A DNA stretch of 64,000 nt from NCBI GenBank assembly GCA_020054235.1, contig JAGVLQ010000002.1, positions 1 through 64,000 on the forward strand, written 5' to 3'. The notes beneath the pieces were generated by a model, which saw only the letters and a program-made list of their open reading frames with translations, was not told where the DNA came from and did no database searches. Position numbers and translations under genes: made by a program. The stretch is from Candidatus Babeliales bacterium (GTDB lineage: Bacteria; Babelota; Babeliae; Babelales; JACPOV01). The first letter of the stretch is position 1, and every line of letters starts with the position of its first letter. Of this stretch, positions 42,507 to 51,844 are shown one piece after another.

Positions 42507-42797
42507 TTATAACGATAATTGCATTATTTCACGATCAATAGCCAGAATTAATTCAAGCTCACGCTTGCTTACATTTTCTTGTAAAGCTTGACAGGCAAGT
42601 AATTTGCTTGCGCATTGCAATGCTGCCAGAACGGCAACTTTTTGACCATCTATATTCTTAGCTTTTTGTGCTATTTCTTTCATTAAAGAATCTAGAAGTC
42701 TAGCAGCATTTACAACAAGCAATTCAGGCTCATCGGTAATTACCGTATAGGCTTGGCCTAAAATGGTGAGGGTATATTTTTTTGCTTCAGTATTCAT
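42507..42797 (-). CDS. zapA: Cell division protein ZapA
   Basis: 96 residues with the ZapA pattern: YTLTILGQAYTVITDEPELL, then VNAARLLDSLMKEIAQKAKN and a final helix. ZapA crosslinks FtsZ filaments. Its start overlaps the preceding small coiled-coil gene by ATGA, which suggests the two act together at the division ring. Confidence 0.8.
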   Translation of the reverse strand: MNTEAKKYTLTILGQAYTVITDEPELLVVNAARLLDSLMKEIAQKAKNIDGQKVAVLAALQCASKLLACQALQENVSKRELELILAIDREIMQLSL

Positions 42798-43048
42798 GGT
42801 TGTTTTTCGGTTTGCATGAACGCATTAATGCTTTCAATTAAATCCTCAACAACCATTTTAGTACGTGCTTTTTCTTCGCTCAATACTTTAATATCTTGTT
42901 CATTTCCCAAAACGGTCGATTCAAAAGATTGCAGCTTTTTTTGTAACTGCTTATTTTCTTTATCAACTTTTGCATTTTCAGATTTGAGTTCTTTAACAAG
43001 TATAATAAGCTGTTCTATTTTTTTTTGTAAAGCACTTAATGTTTCCAT
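42794..43048 (-). CDS. Small coiled-coil protein, ZapB-like by context
   Basis: 84 residues from ATG 43048 (GGGGGAG upstream), almost entirely heptad-patterned coiled coil (LSALQKKIEQLIILVKELKS and onward). It overlaps zapA. ZapB is a coiled-coil partner of ZapA in some bacteria; similarity here rests on size, coiled coil and neighbour only. An earlier ATG at 43102 lacks a ribosome site. Confidence 0.65.
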   Translation of the reverse strand: METLSALQKKIEQLIILVKELKSENAKVDKENKQLQKKLQSFESTVLGNEQDIKVLSEEKARTKMVVEDLIESINAFMQTEKQP

Positions 43049-43142
43049 TATGCTCCCCCTTTTTATGCATTCATAATACTCACAGTAATTTTTCCATTCC
43101 AAATCCAGTCTAATGATAAACGCAAATTGGTGTCAAGAAAGA

Positions 43143-43490
43143 TTACCCTTTTGCAAGAATAATGAGTTTTTCAAAAATATCTGGCTCATAAATAGCAAGT
43201 TGGCTCAGCATTTTTCTATTCAAGGCAACATTAGCTTTTTTCATCCCATGCATAAAGGTACTGTAGGACATGTCGTGCTGTTCAGCAGCAGCACCAATAC
43301 GTGTGATAAAAAGACCACGCATATTACGTTTTTCCAATTTTCTTCCAGTATAGGCAAAAGCCATAGCGCGCAATAAGGTTTCTTTCGCACGACGGAAGAT
43401 GTTTTTGCGCTGACCCCAATATCCTTTGGTTTCTTTAAGAAGTTTTTTATGTCTTTTTTTGGTTTGAATACCACGTTTTACTCGTGACAT
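43143..43490 (-). CDS. rplT: Ribosomal protein bL20
   Basis: 115 residues. It has the bL20 pattern RHKKLLKETKGYWGQRKNIF, then AKETLLRAMAFAYTGRKLEK and RGLFITRIGAAAEQHDMSYS. It is required early in 50S assembly. It is third in the infC-rpmI-rplT operon, where L20 often represses translation of the mRNA. Confidence 0.97.
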   Translation of the reverse strand: MSRVKRGIQTKKRHKKLLKETKGYWGQRKNIFRRAKETLLRAMAFAYTGRKLEKRNMRGLFITRIGAAAEQHDMSYSTFMHGMKKANVALNRKMLSQLAIYEPDIFEKLIILAKG

Positions 43491-43520
43491 ATTAGTTCCT
43501 TTGTCTTAATTTAAGCGTAT

Positions 43521-43715
43521 TTAATAAGGTAATAACATTTTAAAATGTCTCATATCACAACAGTCGATATAAGCAGATTCTCCCAGCTGACGTTTTCTTT
43601 TGCTGCTTTTTTTTGTCAAAATATGACGTTTACCTGCTTTGCAATATTTAATTAAACCACTTTTTAATTTTTTAAAGCGTTTTTTTGCCGCTGAGTTTGT
43701 TTTCATTTTTGGCAT
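43521..43715 (-). CDS. rpmI: Ribosomal protein bL35
   Basis: 64 residues. The start [19 protein letters not shown] and [16 protein letters not shown] are standard for bL35. It sits between infC and rplT, with gaps of 22 and 30 bases. Confidence 0.96.
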   Translation of the reverse strand: MPKMKTNSAAKKRFKKLKSGLIKYCKAGKRHILTKKSSKRKRQLGESAYIDCCDMRHFKMLLPY

Positions 43716-43737
43716 AAACTATCTTTCTTCTAACAAT

Positions 43738-44280
43738 TTATTTTTTTAAAATATATATACGCGACCAATTCATTCCTGCTTTGCTTTCTTTTTCAAACTG
43801 CATGTTTGCAAGGTTGTTTTCAGCAAAGGTCTGTTCAATTTTATCAAACATTTCTTGCCCACGTTCCTTAATGGTTGCCATTTCTCTACCACGAAACATA
43901 AGGGTAATTTTTAAATGTTTTCCTTCAGTTAAAAATTGAATTCCTTGTTTAATTTTCGTTTGGTAGTCATGCTCACCAATTTTGGGACGCAACTTAATTT
44001 CTTTAATTTGTATAACCTTTTGATGTTTTTTTGCTTCAGCCTGCTTTTTCTTTTTTTCGTATAAAATTTTGCCATAATCTACGATTTTTGCTATTGGCAC
44101 ACCTTCGCCACCTCGCTCAGTAACCATAACTAAATCAAGATTTGCAGCTTGAGCCATACGTAATGCTTGATCACGAGAAATGACGCCAACATTTTCACCT
44201 TCAGCGGTAATTACCTGGACCCGCGGTGCACGAATGTGCTCATTAATCGGAAGTGATTTTTCATTCTTCTCGTTCAACAA
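43738..44280 (-). CDS. infC: Translation initiation factor IF-3
   Basis: 180 residues. N-domain INEHIRAPRVQVITAEGENV, linker EKKKKQAEAKKHQKVIQIKE, C-domain KLRPKIGEHDYQTKIKQGI and KITLMFRGREM. The start codon is TTG (44280, or TTG 44277 directly after it), with AAGGA upstream and no ATG nearby. IF3 discriminates against rare starts, and infC commonly uses one for self-control (AUU in E. coli), so this is likely regulatory. It lies 24 bases after recA. Confidence 0.95.
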   Translation of the reverse strand: MLNEKNEKSLPINEHIRAPRVQVITAEGENVGVISRDQALRMAQAANLDLVMVTERGGEGVPIAKIVDYGKILYEKKKKQAEAKKHQKVIQIKEIKLRPKIGEHDYQTKIKQGIQFLTEGKHLKITLMFRGREMATIKERGQEMFDKIEQTFAENNLANMQFEKESKAGMNWSRIYILKK

Positions 44281-44304
44281 ATAATCCTTAAATAAAAGAG
44301 GTTT

Positions 44305-45351
44305 TTATTTTTTTTCTGCTTTTTCTGCGGCTTTTTCTGCCAAGCGCGTTTCTTGTATTTTTTTTCTAATTTTTTCAGCGATATCTTTATGCTCTTTCAA
44401 ATAAGCAAGTGCTTGATCTCTTCCTTGCGCAATTTTTTGATCACCCAAAGAAAACCATGCTCCAGATTGGACAATAATATTATAGTGCAATGCTGCATCC
44501 AAAACATCAAGCTCACGGCTTATGCCCTCACTGAACAAAAGATCTAATTCAACTTTTTTAAAGGGAGGAGCCATTTTGTTTTTTACAACTTTTATAGCTA
44601 CACGATTGCCAAAATGATCTTCATTTCTTTTCAAACTCGCAATCCTTCTAACATCCAAACGCAATGATGCATAAAACTTCAAGGCATTTCCACCAGTTGT
44701 TGTTTCTTTGTTGGCAAAAGGCATGCTGTTAATATTATGACGAATTTGGTTAATGAAAATTAAAACCGTTTTTGACTTATGCACTACTGGAGTAAGCTTG
44801 CGTAAAGCCTGAGACATAAGACGCGCTTGTAACCCAACATGAACATCGCCCATATCGCCTTCCAATTCAGCCTTCGGAACAAGAGCTGCAACTGAGTCTA
44901 TAACGATAATATCGATTGTTCCTGATCGTACTAGCATTTCAGCGATATCTAATGCTTGTTCACCATAATCAGGCTGAGAGATAATAAGATCATTTATATT
45001 AATACCTAGATTTTCTGCATAGGTTGTATCAAGTGCGTGTTCAGCATCGATATACGCACAAATGCCACCATTTTGCTGTGCCTGTGCAATAGCATGCATA
45101 GCAAGAGTGGTTTTCCCTGAAGCTTCTGGGCCGTATATTTCAACTATTCTTCCGCGAGGAAGGCCTCCGATACCAATTGCATCATCTATCAATATTGAAC
45201 CTGTTGAAATGGCTTCAATATTATTGTTTTTTGACTCTCCCAAAAACATCACCAAGCCTTTGCCATGTTGTTTATCAATCTGGGCAAAAGTAGCTTCCAA
45301 TAACTTCTTTTTTATTGTTTTTTCTTTACCGCTATCAGTATTAGTACTCAT
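44305..45351 (-). CDS. recA: Recombinase RecA
   Basis: 348 residues. Walker A is [15 protein letters not shown], Walker [18 protein letters not shown], and the L2-side segment is [20 protein letters not shown]. It drives homologous recombination and triggers UmuD cleavage. It lies 27 bases after the PpiD-like gene and 24 bases before infC, inside the long minus-strand run. I see no obvious own promoter. Confidence 0.97.
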   Translation of the reverse strand: MSTNTDSGKEKTIKKKLLEATFAQIDKQHGKGLVMFLGESKNNNIEAISTGSILIDDAIGIGGLPRGRIVEIYGPEASGKTTLAMHAIAQAQQNGGICAYIDAEHALDTTYAENLGININDLIISQPDYGEQALDIAEMLVRSGTIDIIVIDSVAALVPKAELEGDMGDVHVGLQARLMSQALRKLTPVVHKSKTVLIFINQIRHNINSMPFANKETTTGGNALKFYASLRLDVRRIASLKRNEDHFGNRVAIKVVKNKMAPPFKKVELDLLFSEGISRELDVLDAALHYNIIVQSGAWFSLGDQKIAQGRDQALAYLKEHKDIAEKIRKKIQETRLAEKAAEKAEKK

Positions 45352-45378
45352 CTAAGCTGCTTTCCGTTTCAATTTTAA

Positions 45379-47373
45379 TTAAAAAATATCATCCATAGGA
45401 AGTTCACGTTGCGGAGCTCGAGGATCTTGTATGTGTTTTATTGTAGCATTTTTGTACAAAGAAGCAATAAAACCCCTTATATGAAGGTCTTTTTTCTCTT
45501 TGTAAAGCTGTTTAAGAACCTCTTGCTTTTTGTCTTTGAATAAAACCCAATCAAATGGTTCAACCGCATCTAATTGTGCTATATAACCTCCCTTGGCTGT
45601 GGTTGCCTTACTGGTTGCACCTACAACATCAGATACAAAGAAAAGCCCTCTAACAGGAATCCCTTGTTTTTCTAGTTTTTCCATTTCTTCTGCTGATTCC
45701 TTTTTAAGCCAATCGGTAGCAATAATCTGCAAACTATCACGTTGCGCAATATCATTCATCGAAACTGTTTTAAGGGCACACTCAAAGTTTTTAACGGCCT
45801 TATCTAAAGCTTCTTGAGCCTTTTTGATATAAAGATCTTCTTTAACAGAATTTTTAATTTCTTCCAACTGCGGCTCTCGAGCTTTTTCGATAGCATTCAC
45901 CGTTATCAATAAACCATTTCCCCCTTCATCAAAGGAAGATGCCCATGCTCCTTTTTTCAATTTGAATGATTTTTTTGACAGGGCCGATTCGGTTAAATTG
46001 ATATTGACAACATCAATTTTGGTACCTTTTTTGGCAGCAACAAAAGAATCGATTGCCTTTTGTTCAGACTTCATGGCAGCAAGAGCACGATCAGCTTCCT
46101 TAGTAAATTGTTGCTTAAATTTTTGCCGCAACAACGTTTGCTCTATATCTTTTTTTAGTCCAGCCAGAGGTTTAAAAGTCGGAGCTTTGCGTTCAACTCG
46201 TTGTAACAATTCGATACCTTCGTTCGTAGCTACAAGATCAGAAACTTCATTATCTTTCTGAAGTTTCAAGGCAGCACGCCAGAACATAGCATCTTTATCG
46301 CCTCGCTTTACAAAACCAAGCATACCACCATGCGTAGCGGTTTCTTTATCATCAGAATGCTCTTGTGCCAATTTTTCAAAAAGAGTCGGGTCCTTATCCA
46401 GCTGCTGTTTGATTTCTCGTGCTTTTTTTTCGATCATTGGAGCAGCAGAACCTTCTTCGATTTTGAAAAGAATGCGACGTAATTTTATCTGTACCGGTGT
46501 TTCAACAAACTGTTCTTTTTTGTGCTTTTCATAATATTGCTGAATTGCCTTTTCGCCTATTGTTATACCAAAATCTTTTGGAGCGAATGACCAATAGGTA
46601 ACCGAGCGTTGTTCTGGAATCCAATAACGCTTTGCGGTTTTATTTTCATGGTTAAAGAACGTTGTAAGCTCCTCATCAGTAAGCGTAGTAGTTCGTACTT
46701 CTTTTAAGTATTTATCAAAAGGAACAACTAAGATGGAGTATTTGCGCTTCAGAAAATTTGAAACAAAATAATTTTCAGCCTCTTTTGGAGAAATATAAAC
46801 ACTGGTAGCTACAAGATCGGCAACTATTTTACGGCAAAGCGCTTGTTCTAAATTTTTTTCAAAATCGGCCATGGTTTGACCATGAGCGGTAAGCCAGGAA
46901 TGTAAAACTGTAGCATTTATAGTACCTTGCTGAGTGAGCGCTTGTAATGGAATAACATCACGCAACTCATTAACCACAAAAGATGGATCATTGAGCTTTT
47001 GCATAACAAATTCTGAGGAAAGATCCAAGTTCATTGCTCGAGCAACTTGATTAAGCAATTCTTGATTAATCAGCGTTTTTAGGGCGATTTGCTGTGGATT
47101 ATCCAGGCCCATCATTTTAAGCAAATTGTCAGCAAATTGCCCGTATCGTTGTTTGAGCATTGCTATATATTCATATTCCTGCGCCAGACGCTGTTCGTAT
47201 TCCTTATGAGAAATATCAACATCATTGATGCTCATAATCACCGAAGGGTTCGGCTTAGCCCCTCGAAAAAGCGGCGAAAATAATATGGTTCCACCACTCA
47301 TAGAAACAAGAATAATTAACAGAAAAACGCGGTACAATCTACTTTTTAGTACTTTTTCACGAATTGCAGCCAT
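45379..47373 (-). CDS. PpiD/SurA-like peptidyl-prolyl isomerase, membrane-anchored
   Basis: 664 residues. One N-terminal transmembrane helix (about 14-33), a SurA-type N domain (about 40-220), a parvulin domain (VQIKLRRILFKIEEG, then LAQEHSDDKETATHGGMLGF) and a C-terminal domain. It is built like PpiD, which helps fold exported proteins at the inner-membrane surface. It overlaps the SPOR gene by 17 bases. With many secreted proteins nearby, this chaperone fits the lifestyle. Confidence 0.85.
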   Translation of the reverse strand: MAAIREKVLKSRLYRVFLLIILVSMSGGTILFSPLFRGAKPNPSVIMSINDVDISHKEYEQRLAQEYEYIAMLKQRYGQFADNLLKMMGLDNPQQIALKTLINQELLNQVARAMNLDLSSEFVMQKLNDPSFVVNELRDVIPLQALTQQGTINATVLHSWLTAHGQTMADFEKNLEQALCRKIVADLVATSVYISPKEAENYFVSNFLKRKYSILVVPFDKYLKEVRTTTLTDEELTTFFNHENKTAKRYWIPEQRSVTYWSFAPKDFGITIGEKAIQQYYEKHKKEQFVETPVQIKLRRILFKIEEGSAAPMIEKKAREIKQQLDKDPTLFEKLAQEHSDDKETATHGGMLGFVKRGDKDAMFWRAALKLQKDNEVSDLVATNEGIELLQRVERKAPTFKPLAGLKKDIEQTLLRQKFKQQFTKEADRALAAMKSEQKAIDSFVAAKKGTKIDVVNINLTESALSKKSFKLKKGAWASSFDEGGNGLLITVNAIEKAREPQLEEIKNSVKEDLYIKKAQEALDKAVKNFECALKTVSMNDIAQRDSLQIIATDWLKKESAEEMEKLEKQGIPVRGLFFVSDVVGATSKATTAKGGYIAQLDAVEPFDWVLFKDKKQEVLKQLYKEKKDLHIRGFIASLYKNATIKHIQDPRAPQRELPMDDIF

Positions 47374-47911
47374 TATCTACCTTTACGATACGAATGTCAT
47401 GTAATTTAACAATCTTTTTGATGCCAGCAACCACCGACTGTAGCTCTTCCGGGGAACTATACGAATCGGTTACTACTTGGTACCAGTGCACTACCTTAGC
47501 GCCTTTAGCATGAGGTACCGTTGCCTTATGTTTGATAATAGTAGTATTAATTCCATTTCTTTGCAATCTGTTTACTACTTCTTGTGCGCCATTTAGCGTG
47601 CCAAAGCTGACTAGTTGCGCATAAAATTTTCCGAATACATTTCCCTGAGATTCATAATTAGCATCCCTAACAACTTCAGGGGCTGAAGGGCCCTGTTGTA
47701 CCGGTTGCATATCAGCAAATGCCTGTAAAACGTGTTCACCAAAAAGATTTTGCTTATGAATCTCTGAAAACTCTTGCATAGCTTTACGTTTTCCTAACAA
47801 ATAGCCAATCATAAAAATAAGAAATCCCACCAATAACAAAAAAGAGACAATATGGCTGAGTGTTTTTTTGCTCATTATAAGATGATCATGATTATTGTTC
47901 AATTCATGCAT
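47357..47911 (-). CDS. SPOR-domain membrane protein
   Basis: 184 residues: cytoplasmic start, a transmembrane helix (about 20-41), a linker, and a C-terminal SPOR domain (FYAQLVSFGTLNGAQEVVNR, then VVHWYQVVTDSYSSPEELQS). SPOR domains bind denuded peptidoglycan at division sites. Start 47911 is uncertain; ATG 47875 is possible, and neither has a clear ribosome site. Confidence 0.82.
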   Translation of the reverse strand: MHELNNNHDHLIMSKKTLSHIVSFLLLVGFLIFMIGYLLGKRKAMQEFSEIHKQNLFGEHVLQAFADMQPVQQGPSAPEVVRDANYESQGNVFGKFYAQLVSFGTLNGAQEVVNRLQRNGINTTIIKHKATVPHAKGAKVVHWYQVVTDSYSSPEELQSVVAGIKKIVKLHDIRIVKVDNGCNS

Positions 47912-47922
47912 AATGCATCGCT

Positions 47923-48870
47923 TTATCTAAAAAATTCTTTATTGTTCAATATCTGTTTTATATATACCTGAGCAGTTATATTCGTCAAGTTTATTTCTTC
48001 TACTAATGAAGAGCTATCTTGGTTATGATATTCCAATTTTTTCCGTAACATACGCCAAAATGTCATCTGTCGTTTTGCATAATTGCGACATTTTTGCGCA
48101 ATGGTACTTACAAGATTTTCATAAAAAATCGCCGTTTGAGGACCTTGCAAAAAAGAGAAGATATCATCATATCCTATAATTTTTTTTTCTTTCAAAAAAG
48201 ATTCCCATGCGGTGCATTGTAACCTCCTAACTTCTGCTATCCACCCTTCATCCATCATCAAATTAACTCGTTTATTAATACGTGCATAAAGATCCTCACG
48301 ATCTCGTGTTATGCACAGTAAAAAAAAGGAGGCTAAAGGTTTGTAACAAGGTGCACGCTTAGAAGGCTTTTCTCCCGTAGTAGCCCATATTTCTAAGGCA
48401 CGAAGTATCCGATAGCGGTCATGGTAATGAATTTTTTGCGCTCGCTCAGGATCGATTTTTTGCAACAAAAGCCAGAGGTTTTTCGTATCCTGATTTTCAA
48501 ATTCATGAACTGTTTTAATTTTTGATTGTTGTTGCGGTGAAAAAAAGAGAGACGAAACATAAAATCCACTGCCACCAACCACTATCGGCAAATTTCCCCG
48601 TTGCCAAATCTCTTCCAGCAAAACAGAAACTTTTTCCCGAAACTGCATCACGGTTAAATCTATAGGTTCATCGAGAATATCAAATAAATGATGAGCAATA
48701 GAACTCTGATGCCAGGCCGGCTTTGCGGTGCCAATGGAAAGTGGCTTATAAAATTGCCCGACATCAGCATTAATGATTTCTCCTCGAACCTTGTCAGCCA
48801 ATTCCAAAGAAAAATCTGTTTTACCAACACCAGTAGGACCATAGAGAACTACAATACGCCTTTGAACCAT
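47923..48870 (-). CDS. miaA: tRNA dimethylallyltransferase
   Basis: 315 residues. P-loop VVLYGPTGVGKTDFSLELA, NADVGQFYKPLSIGTAKP, HHLFDILDE and VVGGSGFYVSSLFF match MiaA. It adds dimethylallyl to A37 of tRNAs reading U-starting codons. Its ATG follows the carD stop directly (TAAATG), so the two are co-transcribed. Confidence 0.95.
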   Translation of the reverse strand: MVQRRIVVLYGPTGVGKTDFSLELADKVRGEIINADVGQFYKPLSIGTAKPAWHQSSIAHHLFDILDEPIDLTVMQFREKVSVLLEEIWQRGNLPIVVGGSGFYVSSLFFSPQQQSKIKTVHEFENQDTKNLWLLLQKIDPERAQKIHYHDRYRILRALEIWATTGEKPSKRAPCYKPLASFFLLCITRDREDLYARINKRVNLMMDEGWIAEVRRLQCTAWESFLKEKKIIGYDDIFSFLQGPQTAIFYENLVSTIAQKCRNYAKRQMTFWRMLRKKLEYHNQDSSSLVEEINLTNITAQVYIKQILNNKEFFR

Positions 48871-49407
48871 TTAAACTGTTTTTTGTGTAATAGTTTTAGT
48901 ATTATTTTCAATCATAGTATTAAAAAAAGAGCGTAAGCATTCAATCGCTTTTTCTTCACCAAATTTTTTTACTAAAGCAATTTCTTCGGCCAGCAGCACC
49001 TCTGTTTGATTTAAAAGATTTTTTTCACAAAATGATAATTCTTTATAGAGTTCAATTTGTTTGAGCTCACGATAAATTTCAGAAATGTGTTTCAAGTCAC
49101 CAGTGCGTAATTTAGATTGATATTCTTTATTGCGCTGCTTCCAATTGCCAAGCGCACCATCAACTCTTCTCTTTTTTGGCGGTTGCGCAAGAAATTCAAA
49201 AACATCATCAATTTTTTCCTGAGAAGTCAAAGGACGTAAACTATTTTGACCAAGAGAAGAAGTAGGAACCAAAATGGTCATTTCTTTATTAATAAATTTG
49301 AGTTCATAAAACGCTGTCACTTTATCGCCAACTATTTTTTTTATGATGCGATTAATTTTTGCAACACCATGACCAGAGTAGACAACTCTATCATTCAGAT
49401 TGAACAT
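48871..49407 (-). CDS. carD: CarD-family transcription regulator
   Basis: 178 residues. An N-terminal Tudor-like RNA polymerase interaction domain (LNDRVVYSGHGVAKINRIIK to about 60) and a C-terminal helical DNA-binding domain (about 70-165). CarD stabilises open promoter complexes. It is the first gene of the long minus-strand run, with a promoter candidate at 49471-49499. Some CarD-like proteins lie beside isoprenoid or tRNA genes, as miaA here. Confidence 0.87.
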   Translation of the reverse strand: MFNLNDRVVYSGHGVAKINRIIKKIVGDKVTAFYELKFINKEMTILVPTSSLGQNSLRPLTSQEKIDDVFEFLAQPPKKRRVDGALGNWKQRNKEYQSKLRTGDLKHISEIYRELKQIELYKELSFCEKNLLNQTEVLLAEEIALVKKFGEEKAIECLRSFFNTMIENNTKTITQKTV

Positions 49408-49760
49408 AGGGAATACCTTTTTTTAGAATCCCAGACCAACCAGCATAGAGCTTTTACTTGTACGAAATAAAGTATACCATAATATTTGTAAGTTTTGAAT
49501 TATAAGGCAAAATTAAATAAGTAAAAAAACAAGAACAAGAATAAAAAATAAAAGAAGTTTAAGCAGGGGCCCTGCCAAAAAGAATATGAAAGCAAAAGAA
49601 TTAAATTTTGCCTAAATTTTTTTCTTTTTTAAGATTATGCTCCAAAAATTTTCTATCATGAAAAAACAAGGCTTTTAAATTTTATTAATTTTTTTGCAAG
49701 TAAATTTTTACGTCGCACTTATTTTTCTGCTAAAATTTATAAAAAACGAAAAATGATATT
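49408..49760. other. Gap between divergent carD and flippase genes
   Basis: 353 bases. It holds the carD promoter, an imperfect GC palindrome around 49564-49576 (GCAGGGGCCCTGC), and a weak plus-strand promoter (TTACGT 49708-49713, 17 bases, TAAAAT 49731-49736). No gene is visible. Confidence 0.6.
49471..49499 (-). promoter_or_regulatory. Promoter of the carD run
   Basis: On the minus strand TTCAAA (49494-49499), 17 bases, then TATACT (49471-49476), 64 bases before the carD start. Confidence 0.45.
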
Positions 49761-51140
49761 ATGAACTTTAATCAACTGCTCGAAAAATTTAACAGCGGTA
49801 TTAATTGGAATGCCTATTTTTACGCTACCCATAAAATAACCGCGACAGTCGTTATATTCCTTCTTTACAATAAACTTGATCTCTCCTCTTTTGCTGCATG
49901 GGCAAATATTAATAGCATCATCTTTCTTATTTTATTGTGGGCCGATCTTGGCTTTCGGAAATCAATCCCACGCTATGCACCGGTTTTTTTAAAGAATGCC
50001 CAAGCGCATAAAATTTTTATTCGTTCACTCATTCTCTGTCAAATTACCATTCTGGTTATGACAATGCCTTTTTTATATTATAGTAGCAAATCTCTACAGA
50101 CAACACTGAACATTGACAACATTTATGCTTTTAGCATAATTCCCTTTATTTTTCTGACTGAGGGGCTTATAGCAATCTTACGATTAATTTATCATGCTCA
50201 CTTTGAACAAAAGTTTTTCAATCTCCTAACATCTTTTATGCTTATTACTGAAACACTGATCAATATAGGATTAATTTTTTTAACCAATGAAAATGCACGG
50301 CTCTTATCTAATATTTTTTTAACGAAAACAATCATGAGCAGCATTACCATAATTTTTTTAGCAAGTTCATTAAAAAAAATATATGCCATCAAACAGCATG
50401 AAATTATCGATACGCGACAATTAACCAAAGACTTTATCGTTCATTCATTGGTTATGTGGTTAACCAGTACCTTGCGAAGCCTTTCAGAGCGAAATTTCAT
50501 GATACCTTTGCTTACCTATATGTTCGGACCTCTTCTTGCCAGTGCTTACAAAATTGCAAATGATAGCGCATTGATTTTCCAGCGCATCGTGCTCAAAACA
50601 GTCGGGACCGCTGACACGACATTTTTGTCATACGTTGAAGTAGCACCGGAAGAGAAAAAACTCACAGAAGTTGCGTTCAAAAAATTAGCAACCAAGATGG
50701 CCGCGCTCCGCCTTCCCCTTTTAGGAATTATTGGATTAATCATGTGCTGGTTTTTTATACAAAAAAATAATACCCTTGTTTTTCATATATTTTGTATTAT
50801 TAGTATAAGCTATCTTCTTGAAGCAATGTTGTTACCCTACGAGCGCGTGTTAGAAGTGAAGCGGTCGTATCGCGCACTTATGCATATCTACCTTTTTTAT
50901 GCGTTATTATTACTATTCCTTATTATAAGTTTAAGTACCACGTTGATTGGTCTAAGGACTGCTATCGCCCTTCTATGTTGCGTACGATTGGTTAGTATGT
51001 TTATGATGGCTTATGCTGCGTTCATTCATTTTTCCGTTCACTTTCCTTTTAATTCATTTTTTTTGTTTTTAAAGAGGATACTGTATAGCGGTATTGTTCT
51101 TATACCTTTTATATTTATCGTTAAGTTCCTTATAAACTAA
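49761..51140 (+). CDS. Flippase-like polysaccharide biosynthesis membrane protein
   Basis: 459 residues, with about 12 hydrophobic helices spread along the whole length. It resembles the MOP/Wzx flippase group (for example SSFAAWANINSIIFLILLWA, DLGFRKSIPRYAPVFL). Such proteins move lipid-linked sugars across the membrane. No glycosyltransferase genes are next to it, so its substrate is unknown. Confidence 0.72.
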   Translation: MNFNQLLEKFNSGINWNAYFYATHKITATVVIFLLYNKLDLSSFAAWANINSIIFLILLWADLGFRKSIPRYAPVFLKNAQAHKIFIRSLILCQITILVMTMPFLYYSSKSLQTTLNIDNIYAFSIIPFIFLTEGLIAILRLIYHAHFEQKFFNLLTSFMLITETLINIGLIFLTNENARLLSNIFLTKTIMSSITIIFLASSLKKIYAIKQHEIIDTRQLTKDFIVHSLVMWLTSTLRSLSERNFMIPLLTYMFGPLLASAYKIANDSALIFQRIVLKTVGTADTTFLSYVEVAPEEKKLTEVAFKKLATKMAALRLPLLGIIGLIMCWFFIQKNNTLVFHIFCIISISYLLEAMLLPYERVLEVKRSYRALMHIYLFYALLLLFLIISLSTTLIGLRTAIALLCCVRLVSMFMMAYAAFIHFSVHFPFNSFFLFLKRILYSGIVLIPFIFIVKFLIN

Positions 51141-51168
51141 TTAGTAAATGAGAATAATCTTTTTATCC

Positions 51169-51218
51169 CGTTCGTGGTGAGTGATTTGTGAAACAAATCG
51201 TATCGAACCATACGAACT
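51169..51218. repeat. REP-like palindrome with inner hairpin
   Basis: Outer arms near GTTCGTGGT and ACCATACGAAC flank GATTTGT/ACAAATC, a perfect inner stem. It recalls the GTTCG/CGAAC style of the palindromes at 7396 and 21246. Confidence 0.55.
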
Positions 51219-51314
51219 CCTTATTGGAGAGTAGTATTTATAATTATTCCTTATAAAATTTATAAAGTTTTTCTTTGCTTCAAAGTTTGCCTTCGCTAGA
51301 TTATCACGAAGTCA

Positions 51315-51332
51315 AGCCCAGCAGCCTGGGCT
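51315..51332. repeat. Short perfect hairpin
   Basis: AGCCCAG pairs with CTGGGCT around CAGC. It has no T run and lies within the gene-free stretch. Confidence 0.55.
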
Positions 51333-51436
51333 AACGTAGTTATACTTCATATGAAACTTCGAAGCATCAACCGTGTGCGCAAAAATGGCTGATGGGCGCG
51401 GACGGAGTGTCGCGAAGGTTCCAGCACCTGTCCTTT

Positions 51437-51464
51437 AATCAAAGCTTTTGCAAAAGCTTTGATT
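51437..51464. repeat. Perfect 28-base palindrome
   Basis: All 28 bases read the same on both strands, centred between 51450 and 51451. It could be a protein-binding site or a cruciform, and there is no T run to mark a terminator. Confidence 0.7.
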
Positions 51465-51598
51465 ATTCATTATAAAAATTGGATCACCTGGCCTCAGAAT
51501 TTTTCATAAGCATAAAAATGTGAGTCACTTTCACTCATATAATCTGCAAAAAATTAATTCAAAATTAATACAACCCTATCCTATTCAATAAATTGCAC

Positions 51599-51625
51599 CG
51601 GCGAAGCGCACAAAGATTTTCGCCG
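51599..51625. repeat. Short hairpin
   Basis: CGGCGAA (51599-51605) pairs perfectly with TTCGCCG (51619-51625) around 13 bases. Confidence 0.5.
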
Positions 51626-51767
51626 TACCGACGATCAAAGAATTTTCCTGAATAATGCGTTATGCGACAAAATTACAAAAAAGCTCTCTCAATTTAAAAA
51701 TAAATATTTACCCATAAAAAACTAGGGCCCTTTTTGCCTATAACTAAAGCTTTTTTAAGAAAACCCT

Positions 51768-51796
51768 TGCACCCATCCCATGAAATTTGTTACAGT
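51768..51796 (+). promoter_or_regulatory. Promoter shared in form with the 54018 gene
   Basis: TTGCAC (51768-51773), 17 bases, TTACAG (51791-51796). The sequence around the second box closely matches that at 53874-53902. Confidence 0.6.
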
Positions 51797-51844
51797 TAGT
51801 AATAATTTTTATGGTTGTTATTTAAATAAAAAAAGGAGAAAAAA

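Larger units (their letters stand above)
51141..51844. other. 704-base gene-free stretch with several palindromes
   Basis: No supported coding frame. It contains a REP-like element (51169-51218), a 7-base stem (51315-51332), a perfect 28-base palindrome (51437-51464), a stem at 51599-51625 and a promoter (51768-51796). The piece 51290-51430 is richer in G and C than its surroundings and looks like degraded repeat material. Confidence 0.7.

Noticed and set aside
51380-51440. tRNA-like stretch
   Set aside because: A GGTTCC string is present, but no acceptor stem, D arm or anticodon arm can be drawn.
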